Source: Planctomycetota bacterium (GTDB taxonomy: Bacteria > Planctomycetota > UBA1135 > UBA2386). From it: a stretch of 64,000 bases of DNA. Shown here piece by piece: positions 37,196 through 51,509 of the stretch. Position 1 is the first letter of the stretch. The number at the start of each line of letters is the position of its first letter. The notes beneath the pieces are model-generated. The model was not told the DNA's origin. It worked only from the letters and a program-made list of their open reading frames with translations, and did not search any database. The stretch spans positions 124,001 to 188,000 of the forward strand of contig JACKIC010000007.1 of the NCBI GenBank assembly GCA_020638655.1, in the 5' to 3' direction. The position numbers and the translations under genes are program-made.

Positions 37196-38101
37196 ATGCC
37201 CTCCCTGCACCCGACCGAGTTCCGCGTGCCGCCCGTCGACGCGGTCGCGCTCGAGACCCGCGCCGCGCAGCTCGCGACGCGCTCGCTGAAGAAGGCGGCC
37301 AAGGTGCAGGGTTTGAAGCTCGCCATCGCGATGATGGACCTGACCACGCTCGAGGGCGCGGACTCGCCGGGCAAGGTGCAACAGCTGTGCGGCAAGGCGC
37401 GTCGTCCGTTCCCGGCGCGCGACGACGTGCCGTCGTGCGCGGCGGTGTGTGTCTATCCGGACCTCGTCGCGATCGCAGTGGACGCGCTGGCCGGCAGCGG
37501 CGTGCAGGTCGCCTCGGTGGCGACGGGGTTCCCGGCGGGGCGCACGGACCGGCAGACCAAGCTGCGTGAGGTCGAACTCGCGGTCGCCGCGGGCGCGACC
37601 GAGATCGACATGGTGATCGACCGCGGCGCGTTCCTCGCGGGCCGCTACGGCGACGTCTACGACGAGATCTGCGCGGTCAAGGAAGCGTGCGGCGACGCGC
37701 ACCTCAAGGTGATCCTCGAGACCGGCGAGCTGCAGGCCTACGACAACATCCGCCGCGCCTGCCGCATCGCGATGCTCGCAGGCGGAGACTTCGTCAAGAC
37801 CAGCACGGGCAAGGTGTCGCCGGCGAGCACGCTGCCGGTCGTGCTGCTGATGCTCGAGGCGGTGCGCGACCACTTCCTGGCGACGGGGCGCATGGTCGGC
37901 GTCAAGGCCGCGGGCGGCATCCGCACGGCCAAGGACGCGCTCAAGTACCTGGTGCTCGTCAACGAGACCTGCGGCGACGCGTGGCTGTCGCCGCAGTGGT
38001 TCCGCTTCGGCGCGAGCTCGCTGCTCAACGACGTGTTGATGCAACTCGAGAAGGAACGCACGGGCCGCTACCAGCGGCCGACCGACTTCAGCACGGACTG
38101 A
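37196..38101 (+). CDS. deoC: Deoxyribose-phosphate aldolase
   Basis: DeoC cleaves 2-deoxyribose 5-phosphate to glyceraldehyde 3-phosphate and acetaldehyde. The Schiff-base lysine is K201 in GGDFVKTSTGK, and K238 in VKAAGGIR is the second conserved lysine; EIDMVIDRGAFLAGRYG is the family barrel segment. At 301 residues it has the longer N-terminus of the group found with aldehyde dehydrogenases. The next gene, 5 nt downstream, is an aldehyde dehydrogenase that could oxidise the acetaldehyde. It diverges from the sigma-factor fusion (103 bp). Confidence 0.95.
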   Translation: MPSLHPTEFRVPPVDAVALETRAAQLATRSLKKAAKVQGLKLAIAMMDLTTLEGADSPGKVQQLCGKARRPFPARDDVPSCAAVCVYPDLVAIAVDALAGSGVQVASVATGFPAGRTDRQTKLREVELAVAAGATEIDMVIDRGAFLAGRYGDVYDEICAVKEACGDAHLKVILETGELQAYDNIRRACRIAMLAGGDFVKTSTGKVSPASTLPVVLLMLEAVRDHFLATGRMVGVKAAGGIRTAKDALKYLVLVNETCGDAWLSPQWFRFGASSLLNDVLMQLEKERTGRYQRPTDFSTD

Positions 38102-38106
38102 TCGTC

Positions 38107-39612
38107 ATGGCCAAGAAGACCGCACCCGAGACCGACTCCGCGCCCGAGCTGTCGTTCGGCGGCAAGTGGTTGTACGCGCCGTCGCGCGAGGCCACCGACC
38201 ACGTGCGCATCGCCGCGCGCAGCGAGCTGTTCGTAGGCGGCGAGTTCCACAAGCCGAAGAGCAGGTCCTACTTCGCGACCGTGAACCCGGCGACCGAGGA
38301 AGTGCTCGGCGAGGTCGCCGCGGCGGGCGCCAAGGACGTCGACGCGGCGGTGCAGGCGGCGACCAGGGCGCTGCCCGCGTGGCGTCGGTTGTCGGGGGAG
38401 GACCGCGGCCGCTACCTGTTCCGGATCGCGCGCATCCTGCAGGAGCGCGCGCGCGAGTTCGCGGTGCTCGAGACGCTCGACAACGGCAAGCCGATCGCCG
38501 AGACGCGCGACGTCGACGTGCCGCTCGCAGCGCAGCACTTCTTCTATCACGCCGGCTGGGCCGACAAGCTCGAGCTGCTGTTCCCTGGCGTGCGCCCCGA
38601 GCCCTACGGCGTCGTCGGCCAGGTGATCCCGTGGAACTTCCCGCTGCTGATGGCGGCCTGGAAGATCGCGCCGGCGCTGGCGGCGGGCAACACGGTGGTG
38701 CTCAAGCCCGCCGAGACCTCGCCGCTGACGGCGCTGCTCTTGTGTGAGGTGTTCGCGCAGGCGGAGCTGCCGGCGGGCGTCGTCAACGTGATCACGGGTG
38801 ACGGCGCGGCGGGTGCGGCGCTGGTGCGGCACCCGGGCCTGCACAAGGTCGCGTTCACGGGCAGCACCGAGGTCGGCAAGGAGATCCAGCGCGCGCTCGC
38901 GGGCAGCGGCAAGGCGCTGACGCTCGAGCTCGGCGGCAAGGCGGCGCACCTGGTGTTCGAGGACGCGGCGCTCGACCAGGCGGTCGAAGGTGTGGTCCGC
39001 GGCATCTTCTTCAACCAGGGCCACGTCTGCTGCGCGGGCTCGCGCCTGCTCGTGCAGGAGAGCGTGCACGACCTGTTCGTCGACAAGCTGCGGCGGCGCA
39101 TGGCGCGCATCCGCGTCGGCGACCCGCTCGACAAGAACACCGACATGGGCGCGATCCACAGCGCCCCGCAGCTGGCGCGCATCCGCGAGCTGTGCGCCGC
39201 CGGGGAGCGCGAGGGCGCGGTCATGCACCAGAGCGCCTGCGCGCTGCCGGCCAAGGGCTACTGGCACGCGCCGACGATGTTCACCGGCGTCGCGATGAGC
39301 CAGCGCATCGCGCGCGAGGAGATCTTCGGTCCGGTGCTCGCCGTGTCGACGTTCCGCACGCCCGACGAGGCGGTGGCGAAGGCCAACGACACCGCCTACG
39401 GGTTGTCCTGCGGCATCTGGACCGACAAGGGCGCGCGCATCCTGTGGCTGGCTGGGCGCATGCGCGCCGGCGTGGTCTGGAACAACACCTTCAACCGCTT
39501 CGACCCGGCCGCACCGTTCGGTGGCATGAGGGAATCGGGCTTCGGCCGCGAGGGCGGCGCGCAGGGCCTGCGCGCCTACGTTCGCCTGCCGGGCGGACTC
39601 GCGGGCGCCTGA
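38107..39612 (+). CDS. NAD-dependent aldehyde dehydrogenase (deoC-linked)
   Basis: The 501-residue enzyme has a complete ALDH active site: N of PWNFP (176-180), the K200 in VVLKPAE that binds NAD, E274 in LTLELGGK and catalytic C308 in NQGHVCCAGSR. An N-terminal 40-residue extension precedes LFVGGEF. In the deo context it most likely oxidises acetaldehyde released by DeoC to acetate; other aldehydes cannot be excluded. The 5-nt gap to deoC indicates co-transcription and probably co-translation. A half-length, inactive relative lies at 50648 next to the nucleoside phosphorylase. Confidence 0.9.
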   Translation: MAKKTAPETDSAPELSFGGKWLYAPSREATDHVRIAARSELFVGGEFHKPKSRSYFATVNPATEEVLGEVAAAGAKDVDAAVQAATRALPAWRRLSGEDRGRYLFRIARILQERAREFAVLETLDNGKPIAETRDVDVPLAAQHFFYHAGWADKLELLFPGVRPEPYGVVGQVIPWNFPLLMAAWKIAPALAAGNTVVLKPAETSPLTALLLCEVFAQAELPAGVVNVITGDGAAGAALVRHPGLHKVAFTGSTEVGKEIQRALAGSGKALTLELGGKAAHLVFEDAALDQAVEGVVRGIFFNQGHVCCAGSRLLVQESVHDLFVDKLRRRMARIRVGDPLDKNTDMGAIHSAPQLARIRELCAAGEREGAVMHQSACALPAKGYWHAPTMFTGVAMSQRIAREEIFGPVLAVSTFRTPDEAVAKANDTAYGLSCGIWTDKGARILWLAGRMRAGVVWNNTFNRFDPAAPFGGMRESGFGREGGAQGLRAYVRLPGGLAGA

Positions 39613-39698
39613 GCCTCACGGCAGCGCGGCGCAGGGGACATCCCTGGCCGAAGGTCCGCATCATGGCACCCGCTGGCCGCGCCGATAGTCGGGGTGCG

Positions 39699-40019
39699 AT
39701 GTCCAACACGGGGGTGCTCCAGGAAGGCGTGCTGCAGGCCAAGGGGATCCTGCGCGAGATGACCGACGGCTCGATGGAGCCGATGGTCGACCTGCGTCAG
39801 CGCGTCGAGGACCTGATGGCGACGCTCGACGTGGTGCTCGGCGCGTTGCCCGCGGAGACGCCCGACGAGGTGCTCGAGTTCGTCGAGCAGATCGTCACCA
39901 ACCTCTACAACGCGGACATGGCGCTGCGGCAGTCTGGGGAGGCGTCGGCGATGCGCTCGCTGGCGCTCGCCGAGAAGCGCATCGTGCGGCTGCGCGACGT
40001 GCTCGCGGCGCTGGGCTGA
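39699..40019 (+). CDS. Small helical protein of unknown function
   Basis: The 106-residue product is predicted almost wholly alpha-helical, with acidic amphipathic stretches (DLRQRVEDLMATLDVVL, VLEFVEQIVTNLYNADMAL) and a basic C-terminal helix (LAEKRIVRLRDVLAALG). It has no signal peptide and no membrane span. No family is recognised. The alternative ATG at 39663 would add 12 residues. It follows the aldehyde dehydrogenase by 86 bp and converges with the kinase gene (7 bp), so it could be an operon tail or stand alone. Confidence 0.6.
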   Translation: MSNTGVLQEGVLQAKGILREMTDGSMEPMVDLRQRVEDLMATLDVVLGALPAETPDEVLEFVEQIVTNLYNADMALRQSGEASAMRSLALAEKRIVRLRDVLAALG

Positions 40020-40026
40020 CCCGCGG

Positions 40027-43761
<3,735 letters not shown>

Positions 43762-43763
43762 CG

Positions 43764-44339
43764 TCAGCCCTCCGGCTGCAGATGTCGCTGCAGGAACGCG
43801 CGCGCGAGCACCCAGTCGCGGCGCGCGGTGCGGTCGCTGATGTCGAGGGCCGCAGCGACCTCCGCTTCTTCGAGGCCCGCGAACAGGCGCAGCTTGACCT
43901 GCTCGGCGAGGCGCGGGTCGCGCTGCTCGAGCGCGGTCACGGCCTCGTCCACGGACAACACGTCGTCGGCGTCGGTCATCGTCGCCAGCTGCAGCGCGTC
44001 GAGCGGCACCTTGCGTTGCCCGCCGCCGCGCTTGCGGCGACCGCGCGCGCGCGCGTGGTCGACCAGGATGCGACGCATCGTGTTGGCCGCGGCGGCCAGG
44101 AATTCCTGCCGGCTGCCGAACGACTGCTGGTTGCCGAACAGCCGCAGCCACGCCTCGTGCACGAGGGCCGTCGCCTGCAGCGTGTGGCCGATCCGTTCCT
44201 GCGCCAGATGCTGCCGGGCGATCCGCCGCAACTCCGCATAGACGCTGGAGAAGGCGACCGAACGCTGGGCGCCGGCGTCGTCGCCTGCGGCCTGCAGCAG
44301 CATGGTCAGGCGCTCGGTGGAGGAAGGATCCTTGGGCAT
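43764..44339 (-). CDS. ECF sigma factor coupled to the kinase (TIGR02999-like)
   Basis: The 191-residue protein has the ECF pattern of the planctomycete/acidobacterial group linked to Ser/Thr kinases: VYAELRRIARQHLAQER and LVHEAWLRLFG (region 2), RRILVDHARAR, then region 4 with LFAGLEEAEVAAALDISDRTARRDWVLARAFLQRHL. I start at the ATG at 44339, consistent with family length and with a TATCCT box at 44353-44358, 13 nt upstream; the longer ATG at 44477 adds a Pro-rich leader. The stop is 2 nt before the kinase ATG. Control of the sigma factor by the kinase is the expected, unproven, relationship. Confidence 0.9.
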   Translation of the reverse strand: MPKDPSSTERLTMLLQAAGDDAGAQRSVAFSSVYAELRRIARQHLAQERIGHTLQATALVHEAWLRLFGNQQSFGSRQEFLAAAANTMRRILVDHARARGRRKRGGGQRKVPLDALQLATMTDADDVLSVDEAVTALEQRDPRLAEQVKLRLFAGLEEAEVAAALDISDRTARRDWVLARAFLQRHLQPEG

Positions 44340-44581
44340 GGGATCGCCGCGGAGGATAGCCGGCGGCAGTGCCGGCCCGCCACGGCCTGTGCCGGAACTG
44401 GCGGGCGGGGGCGGACTCCGTGGGGATTCCTGGCCGGCGCGCGGGCGCTTTGGCGCCATTGCTGGCAAGGGAACCACTTCTGCATCGGCCCCGCGCGCCG
44501 CGCCTCCCCGGTGCGGCGCGCGGGGTCGTCTTTTCCCGACAATCCTGGCCGTGCGTCTCGCTGCACGACGCAGAGTTGCTG

Positions 44582-47442
44582 ATGGGCACCACCTCGACGA
44601 TCCGGCTGGCGATGGGGCTCGCGTGCGGGCTGGCGGGCGGTGCCGCGCCGGCCGCCGCCCAGGGCGCCGCCCAGGGCGGTGCGCTGTGGTCCATGCAGGC
44701 GCCCGTGCGCCCGCCCGTCCCTGTGGTCGCGGACGTTGCCTGGCCCCGCTCCGACCTCGACCGGTTCGTGCTGGCGCGGCTCGAGGCGGCCGGCTTCGCG
44801 CCGGCGCCCGAAGCCGACCGGGCGACCCTGCTGCGGCGCGTGACGCTGGACCTGACCGGCCTGCCGCCGACCCCCGAGGAGCTGGCGGCGTTCCTGGCCG
44901 ACCCCGCGCCCGACGCCTACGAACGGGTGGTCGACCGCCTGCTGGCCTCGCCGCAGCACGGCGAGCGCATGGCGCAGTGGTGGCTCGACCTGGCGCGATA
45001 CGCCGACACCAACGGCTTCGACTTCGACACGGACCGACAGATGTGGGCGTGGCGCGACTGGGTCGTGCAGGCGTTCGCCGGCGACATGCCGTACGACCAG
45101 TTCACGATCGAGCAGCTCGCCGGCGATCTGCTGCCGGACGCGACCCTGAGCCAGCGCATCGCCACGGGGTTCCAGCGCAACCACGCGGTGACCTTCGAAC
45201 AGGACGGTCAGCCCGGCGAGTACCGCCATCAATACGTCGCCGACCGCACCGCGACGTTCGGCACCACCTGGCTGGGCCTGTCGGTCGGCTGCGCGCAGTG
45301 CCACGACCACAAGTTCGACCCGATCAGCCAGCGCGACTACTACGGGCTCTACGCGTTCTGGAACCGCATGGACGAAAAGGGGTTGGTCGCGCGCGACAAC
45401 CCCGAGCCGTTCCTCGAGCTGCCCAGCAGCGAGCAGGGCAGCGAACTGCTCGGGCTCGAGCGCCAGATCGCGGCGGCCGAGTTGCAGCTGCGGCAGCGGG
45501 TGCGCGCGCAGCAGGCTGCCCGTGCGGCGTGGCTGCAGACGCTGTCGGCGACGGCGGTGCCCGACGGGGCGCTGCTGCACGCGTCGCTGCAGTCGGCGGC
45601 CGGCGATGCGACGTCGGACGGCGGCGTCATCGAAGGGCTCGGCACGGCGGGGTTCGTCGACGGGGTCCGCGGGCTCGCGCTCGAACTCGACGGAAGGGAC
45701 ACCTTCCTGCAGTGCGGGCAGCGCGCCGACATGGACGCCGACCAGGCGTTCACGGCGTCGGCCTGGGTCCGGGTGACGGCGAAGGAGGTCACGTCCAAGC
45801 ACACCGTCGTCGCCAAGATCGACGAGGCCCAGGATGCCAGGGGCTGGCGCCTGTCCGTCGACGCGCGCGGGGAGGTTCAGGTCCAGCTGGTGGCGGCGGC
45901 CGAGGATCGGCTGTCGGCGTTCACGCGCACGACGATCGGCTTCGACGAGTGGCACCACGTCGCGTTCACCTACGACGGCTCGCGCCGGCGCGAGGGGCTG
46001 GCGCTCTACGTCGACGGCGTCGCCGCGGTGTTGGGCGGCGCCGACGCGCCAGCGCAAGAGCCGCCAGCAGGGCCACCCGCCGAGGAACGGCCCAAGCGGC
46101 TCGTCGGCAGCCTGCGCAACGACGGCAATCTGCGCATCGGCGGCGTCGACGGGCTGCCGCTGCGCGGCCGCATCGACGAGGTGCGGCTGTTCGCGCGGGC
46201 GCTGACCGGCGCCGAACTCGCTGCGATGGTGCTCGCCGACTTCGCCGCGATGACCGGCGCCGAACGGGACGCCCTCGGCGAACGGTTGTTCGTGCAGCAC
46301 GGGGAGCCCGCGCTGGCCGGGCTCGAACACGCCCTCGCGGCCCTGGTCGCGCGGCGCGCGGAGCTGCTCGAGGCGGTGCCGCTGGTCTCGGTGATGACCG
46401 AGATGGCCGCGCCGCGGCCGACGCACCTGCTGCGCCGCGGCGACTTCCTGCAACCCGACGAAGTGGTCGAGCCGGCGATCCCCGCGGTGTTCGGCGCGCT
46501 GCCCGAAGGCGCGCCGCGCAACCGCCTGGGGCTGGCCCAGTGGCTGGTGCGCAAGGACAACCCGCTGGTCGGGCGCGTGCACGTCAACCGGCTCTGGGGT
46601 TGGGTGTTCGGCCAGGGGCTGGTGGCGACCCCGGCCGACTTCGGCAACCGCGGCGAACGACCGAGCCATCCCGAGCTGCTCGACTGGCTGGCGCGCGAGT
46701 TCGTCGACGGCGGCTTCCGGCACCGCGCCTTCCTGCGCCTGCTGGTGACCTCGTCGACCTATCGGCAGCGCAGCGACTACCGCGCCGACCTCGCCGCGGT
46801 CGATCCCGACAACCGCCTGCTCGGTCGCGCCGGCCGTTGGCGCCTCGACGCCGAGGCGCTGCGCGACCAGGCGCTGGCGCTCGGCGGCCTGCTCGACCAG
46901 CGCGTCGGCGGCCCCAGCGTGATGCCGTGGCAACCCGCGGACCTGTGGCCCAAGCCGTCGAAGGCCGGCGATCGCCACCGCCGCGGCCTCTACGTCAAGG
47001 CCAGCCGCGCCCTGCCGTTCGTCGCCTTCCAGCTGTTCGGCGCGCCGACGCGCGACGTCTGCACCGTGCAGCGCGAACGTGGCGCCACGCCGCTGCAGGC
47101 GCTGGTGCTCTTCAACGACCGCAACTTCGCCGAGGCGGCGCGGGGGCTGGCGCAGCGCGCGTTGGCGGCGCGCTGCGAGGATCCGTCGCGCGAAGACCAC
47201 GAACGTCTCGAGCGCGCCTTCGCCTGGTGTACCCAGCGCCGACCGACCGCGGCCGAGTGCGCGCCGCTGCTCGACCTGCTGGCGGCGCAGCGGCAGCGTT
47301 ATGCGGCGGACGTCGCGCTCGCCGACGCGGCGGTCGCGATCGGGGACCTGGCGCCCGCCGCAGAGGTGCCGACGTGGCAGATCGCCGCGTGGACCGCGGT
47401 CGCGGCCGTGTTGCTCAACCTCGATGAAGTGCTGGTGCGCTC

Positions 47443-47446
<4 letters not shown>
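44582..47446 (+). CDS. DUF1549-LamG-DUF1553 (PSD1-type) secreted protein
   Basis: The 954-residue protein has a signal peptide (RLAMGLACGLAGGAAPAAAQG) and the DUF1549 domain (about 55-330), with LDLTGLPPTPEE, WWLDLARYADTNGF and a c-type heme-like motif CAQCH at 237-241 followed by DHKFDPI. A LamG/concanavalin-like insert follows (about 345-540: FTASAWVRV, EWHHVAFTYDGSR, RGRIDEVRLFARAL). DUF1553 ends the protein (RLGLAQWLVRKDNPL, RVHVNRLWG, LLVTSSTYRQ). The usual N-terminal PSCyt1 cytochrome domain is missing. The DUF1501 partner overlaps by ATGA. These pairs are planctomycete hallmarks, proposed to work on polysaccharides; direct evidence is thin. Confidence 0.9.
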
Positions 47447-48840
<1,394 letters not shown>

Positions 48841-48859
48841 CGGCGGCAGCGGGCTCCGG

Positions 48860-48889
48860 CCTCCGACCGACGCCTGGGTCGGCCGGAGG
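48860..48889. terminator. Hairpin after DUF1501, between convergent genes
   Basis: CCTCCGACCGAC (48860-48871) pairs with GTCGGCCGGAGG (48878-48889) around a 6-nt loop, 12 bp with one mismatch. It starts 20 nt after the DUF1501 stop and ends 15 nt before the stop of the small Pro/Lys-rich frame on the other strand. No U-tract follows in either direction. Confidence 0.4.
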
Positions 48890-48904
48890 ACTTGCGAGCG
48901 GCGC

Positions 48905-49036
48905 TCAGCTCTTCGGCTTCGGCGTCGGCTTGGGCTGCGGCGTCGGCGCCGCCGGCTTGGGCGGGTTGGACTGGGCGGGCTTGGAAGGGGTGGCGCTCGG
49001 CTTGGGAGCCGACTGACCGGGCTTGGGCGTGTTCAT
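48905..49036 (-). CDS. Candidate Pro/Lys/Ser-rich microprotein
   Basis: A 43-codon ATG frame encodes a low-complexity peptide made of PKP, SKP and TPQ units (MNTPKPGQSAPKPSATPSKP at the start, TPKPKS at the end). It has no hydrophobic segment. The regular PxP spacing suggests an extended basic peptide. It lies divergent from the sigma-54 activator, 161 bp apart, and upstream of the convergent hairpin. Coding status is uncertain because proline-lysine runs can arise in GC-rich noncoding DNA; the frame and ATG fit is the only support. Confidence 0.4.
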   Translation of the reverse strand: MNTPKPGQSAPKPSATPSKPAQSNPPKPAAPTPQPKPTPKPKS

Positions 49037-49197
49037 GGTTCGTTGTCTTGGTTGAGATCGGCGGCGAAGCGCCGCCACACCTCCCAGAGCAAGCGCTGTG
49101 CCCGCGTCCCGCCCCCCGTGCGCAACCGCCCTGCGGTCGGCTTTCGGCAACTTGCTTCCGAAACCGTCCGGCAGCACGATGCCGGGGCGGTGGTGCG

Positions 49198-50601
49198 ATG
49201 CTGCTGCGAACGCTGACCTTCCTGCCGGCTGCCATGTCGCGGCGTGTCGAGACCCTGCTCGAAGCCGAGCCAGTTCGTTGCAGCGCCGGTTCCCGCTCGA
49301 TCCGCGCCTCGCTGCGCGGGGTGCCGGTCGACCTGGTCCTGGTGCACGAGGCGCGTCTGGGCGCCGACGCCGAAGCGCTGGTCGCCGAGCTCGGCCGCGA
49401 CGAAGGCCCCGACGTGATCGTGTTCGTCGCGCAGGAGGAGCCGACGCTGCGCGCGCGCTGGATCGCGGCGGGCGCGCTCGCAGTGCTGAACACCTCGCTC
49501 GACGACAGCGCGCTCGGCGAGGCGCTGCACACGGTCGTCGCGCGCTGTCGCGCCGCGGCGACGCAGCGGCTGCGTGTCGAACGCGGCGAACCGCGCGCCT
49601 CGCTGGCCGACTTCGTCAGCCACAGCGACGAGATCCGGCGCCTGGTGGTGGTGGCGCGGCGCATGGTCGACAGCGACGCGACGCTGCTGGTCAGCGGCGA
49701 GACCGGCGTCGGCAAGGAGCGCCTGGCGCGCGCCATCCACGACGAAGGGCCGCGCCGCAGCGGCCCATTCGTGGCGATCAACTGCGGCGCGCTGCCCGAG
49801 GCGTTGCTCGAGAGCGAGCTGTTCGGTCACGAGGAAGGCGCGTTCACGGGCGCCGTGCGCGCGCACCGCGGCCTGTTCGAGCTCGCGCACGGCGGCACGT
49901 TGTTCCTCGACGAGGTCGGCGAACTGCCGCTGCTCCTGCAGGTGAAGCTGTTGCGCACCCTGCAGGACCACCGCGTGCGCCCGGTCGGCAGCGAACGCGA
50001 CCTGCTGGTCGACGTGCGCGTGATCGCCGCGACCAACCGGGACCTGCTGGCGGAGATGCGCGCCGGCCGGTTCCGCGCCGACCTCTACTACCGGCTGGCC
50101 GTGGTCGCGGTGACGATCCCGCCGCTGCGCGAACGCCGCGCCGACATCCCCGTGCTCGCCGGCAACCATGTCGAGTCGATCTGCGTGCGCCTGAACCGGC
50201 GGCCGGTGACGATCGAGGACGACGCGATGCTGGCCCTGGTCGCTCACGACTGGCCCGGCAACGTGCGCGAACTGGCCAACGTGCTCGAGCGCGCCGTGCT
50301 GCTCGGCGACGGCGTGCGCGTGCGCCGCCAGGACCTCACCGGGATCGCGGCGTCGAGTGGCGGCGAGACGGGGCGGGGCCTCTCGGCGGAGCTCGAGGCG
50401 ATGCCGCACGCGGCGGCGCTCGCCGCCGTCACCGACGACTTCGAGCGGCGTTACTTCACGGCGCTGCTCACCGCCTGCCGCGGGCACCTCGGCGAGGTCG
50501 CGAGGCGCGCCGGCGTCAGCCCGCGCACCGTGTTCAGCAAGCTCGAGCGGCTGGGGCTGCGCAAGGAGCAGTTCCGCGGCGTCGTCGGCGGCGCACCGTG
50601 A
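49198..50601 (+). CDS. Sigma-54-dependent activator with degenerate receiver
   Basis: The 467-residue protein has an N-terminal receiver-like domain (about 1-120), a AAA+ domain with Walker A GETGVGKE (167-174), the sigma-54-contacting GAFTGA loop (214-219), Walker B GGTLFLDE (232-239) and RPVGSERDLLVDVRVIAATN, then a Fis-type helix-turn-helix (HLGEVARRAGVSPRTVFSKL). It should remodel the sigma-54 holoenzyme. The receiver lacks the phospho-acceptor: the expected Asp position in VDLVLVHEAR is H50. Phosphorylation-independent control is therefore likely. The next gene, the half-ALDH, follows after 46 nt, so this may be a local regulator of the deoA operon. Confidence 0.9.
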   Translation: MLLRTLTFLPAAMSRRVETLLEAEPVRCSAGSRSIRASLRGVPVDLVLVHEARLGADAEALVAELGRDEGPDVIVFVAQEEPTLRARWIAAGALAVLNTSLDDSALGEALHTVVARCRAAATQRLRVERGEPRASLADFVSHSDEIRRLVVVARRMVDSDATLLVSGETGVGKERLARAIHDEGPRRSGPFVAINCGALPEALLESELFGHEEGAFTGAVRAHRGLFELAHGGTLFLDEVGELPLLLQVKLLRTLQDHRVRPVGSERDLLVDVRVIAATNRDLLAEMRAGRFRADLYYRLAVVAVTIPPLRERRADIPVLAGNHVESICVRLNRRPVTIEDDAMLALVAHDWPGNVRELANVLERAVLLGDGVRVRRQDLTGIAASSGGETGRGLSAELEAMPHAAALAAVTDDFERRYFTALLTACRGHLGEVARRAGVSPRTVFSKLERLGLRKEQFRGVVGGAP

Positions 50602-50647
50602 CGGCTGCTGCTTGTGCTGCGAGGTCCCTCCTGGCACCGTTGCGGCC

Positions 50648-51496
50648 ATGTCCGTACCCGTGCAGAAGACCTACAAGCTGTTCGTCGGCGGCAAGTTCCC
50701 GCGCAGCGAGTCGGGGCGCGTCTACCAACCGGCGAGCCGGCCCTCGTGCAACGTCGCGCGCGGCAGCCGCAAGGACCTGCGCGACGCGGTGATCGCGGCG
50801 CGCGGTGGCCTGGGCAGGTGGCACGGCAACACGGCCTACCTGCGCGGCCAGATCCTCTATCGCGTCGCCGAGATGCTGCAGTCGCGGCGCGAGGCGATGA
50901 TCGACGAGCTGCGCCTCGGTGGAGCGACGCCCGCGGCCGCGGCCAAGGAACTCGACCTCGGCATTTCGCTGGTGACCTGGTACGCGGGGCTCTGCGACAA
51001 GGTCCAGGGGCTGCTCGGCAGCGTCGATCCGGTGGCGGGGCCGTTCTTCGCGTTCTCGACGATCGAGCCGACCGGCGTGATCGGCGCGGTTGCGCCCGGG
51101 AAGCCGGGCCTCGTCGGCCTGCTGGCGCTGATCCTGCCCGCGCTGGTGGGCGGCAACAGCGTCGTCGCCGTGGTCAGCGAAGACGCGCCGTTCGCGGGGC
51201 TCGCGCTCGGTGAAGTGTGCGCGAGCAGCGACGTGCCGGCGGGAACGATCAACCTGCTCGCCGGTCCGCGCGACGAGCTGGCGCTGCAGCTGGCGGCGCA
51301 TCGCGACGTCGACGGCCTGCTGGTGGCCGGCCGGCCCGACGCGGCGCTGACGAGCGCGGCCGCCGACAGCGTCACGCGCGTGCGCTTCTGCGATCTGCCC
51401 GCGGCGGCGTGGCGCCGGGCCGATCGCCTGCGGCAGCTGTCCTGGGTGGAGCCGTTCGTCGAGACCAAGACCCTGTGGCACCCGGTGGCGCCGTGA
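50648..51496 (+). CDS. Half-length, catalytically dead aldehyde dehydrogenase-like protein
   Basis: The 282-residue protein aligns with the N-terminal (NAD-binding) part of ALDH: KLFVGGKFPRSESGR, ILYRVAEMLQSRREAM and EPTGVIGAVAPGKPGLVGLL, which matches PYGVVGQVIPWNFPLL of the full enzyme. The catalytic Asn of NFP is lost (GKPG), the NAD-binding KPAE is replaced by VSEDAP, and the half carrying the Glu and Cys is missing. It is not a sequencing break: the frame stops cleanly 13 nt before the phosphorylase ATG. Partial ALDH genes beside deo genes occur in other bacteria; a partner-subunit role for the full ALDH at 38107 is inference. Confidence 0.8.
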   Translation: MSVPVQKTYKLFVGGKFPRSESGRVYQPASRPSCNVARGSRKDLRDAVIAARGGLGRWHGNTAYLRGQILYRVAEMLQSRREAMIDELRLGGATPAAAAKELDLGISLVTWYAGLCDKVQGLLGSVDPVAGPFFAFSTIEPTGVIGAVAPGKPGLVGLLALILPALVGGNSVVAVVSEDAPFAGLALGEVCASSDVPAGTINLLAGPRDELALQLAAHRDVDGLLVAGRPDAALTSAAADSVTRVRFCDLPAAAWRRADRLRQLSWVEPFVETKTLWHPVAP

Positions 51497-51509
51497 ACGC
51501 GACGTCGCC

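Noticed and set aside
37196..39612. A bacterial microcompartment locus
   Set aside because: deoC and ALDH are typical cargo, but no shell-protein gene is present nearby.
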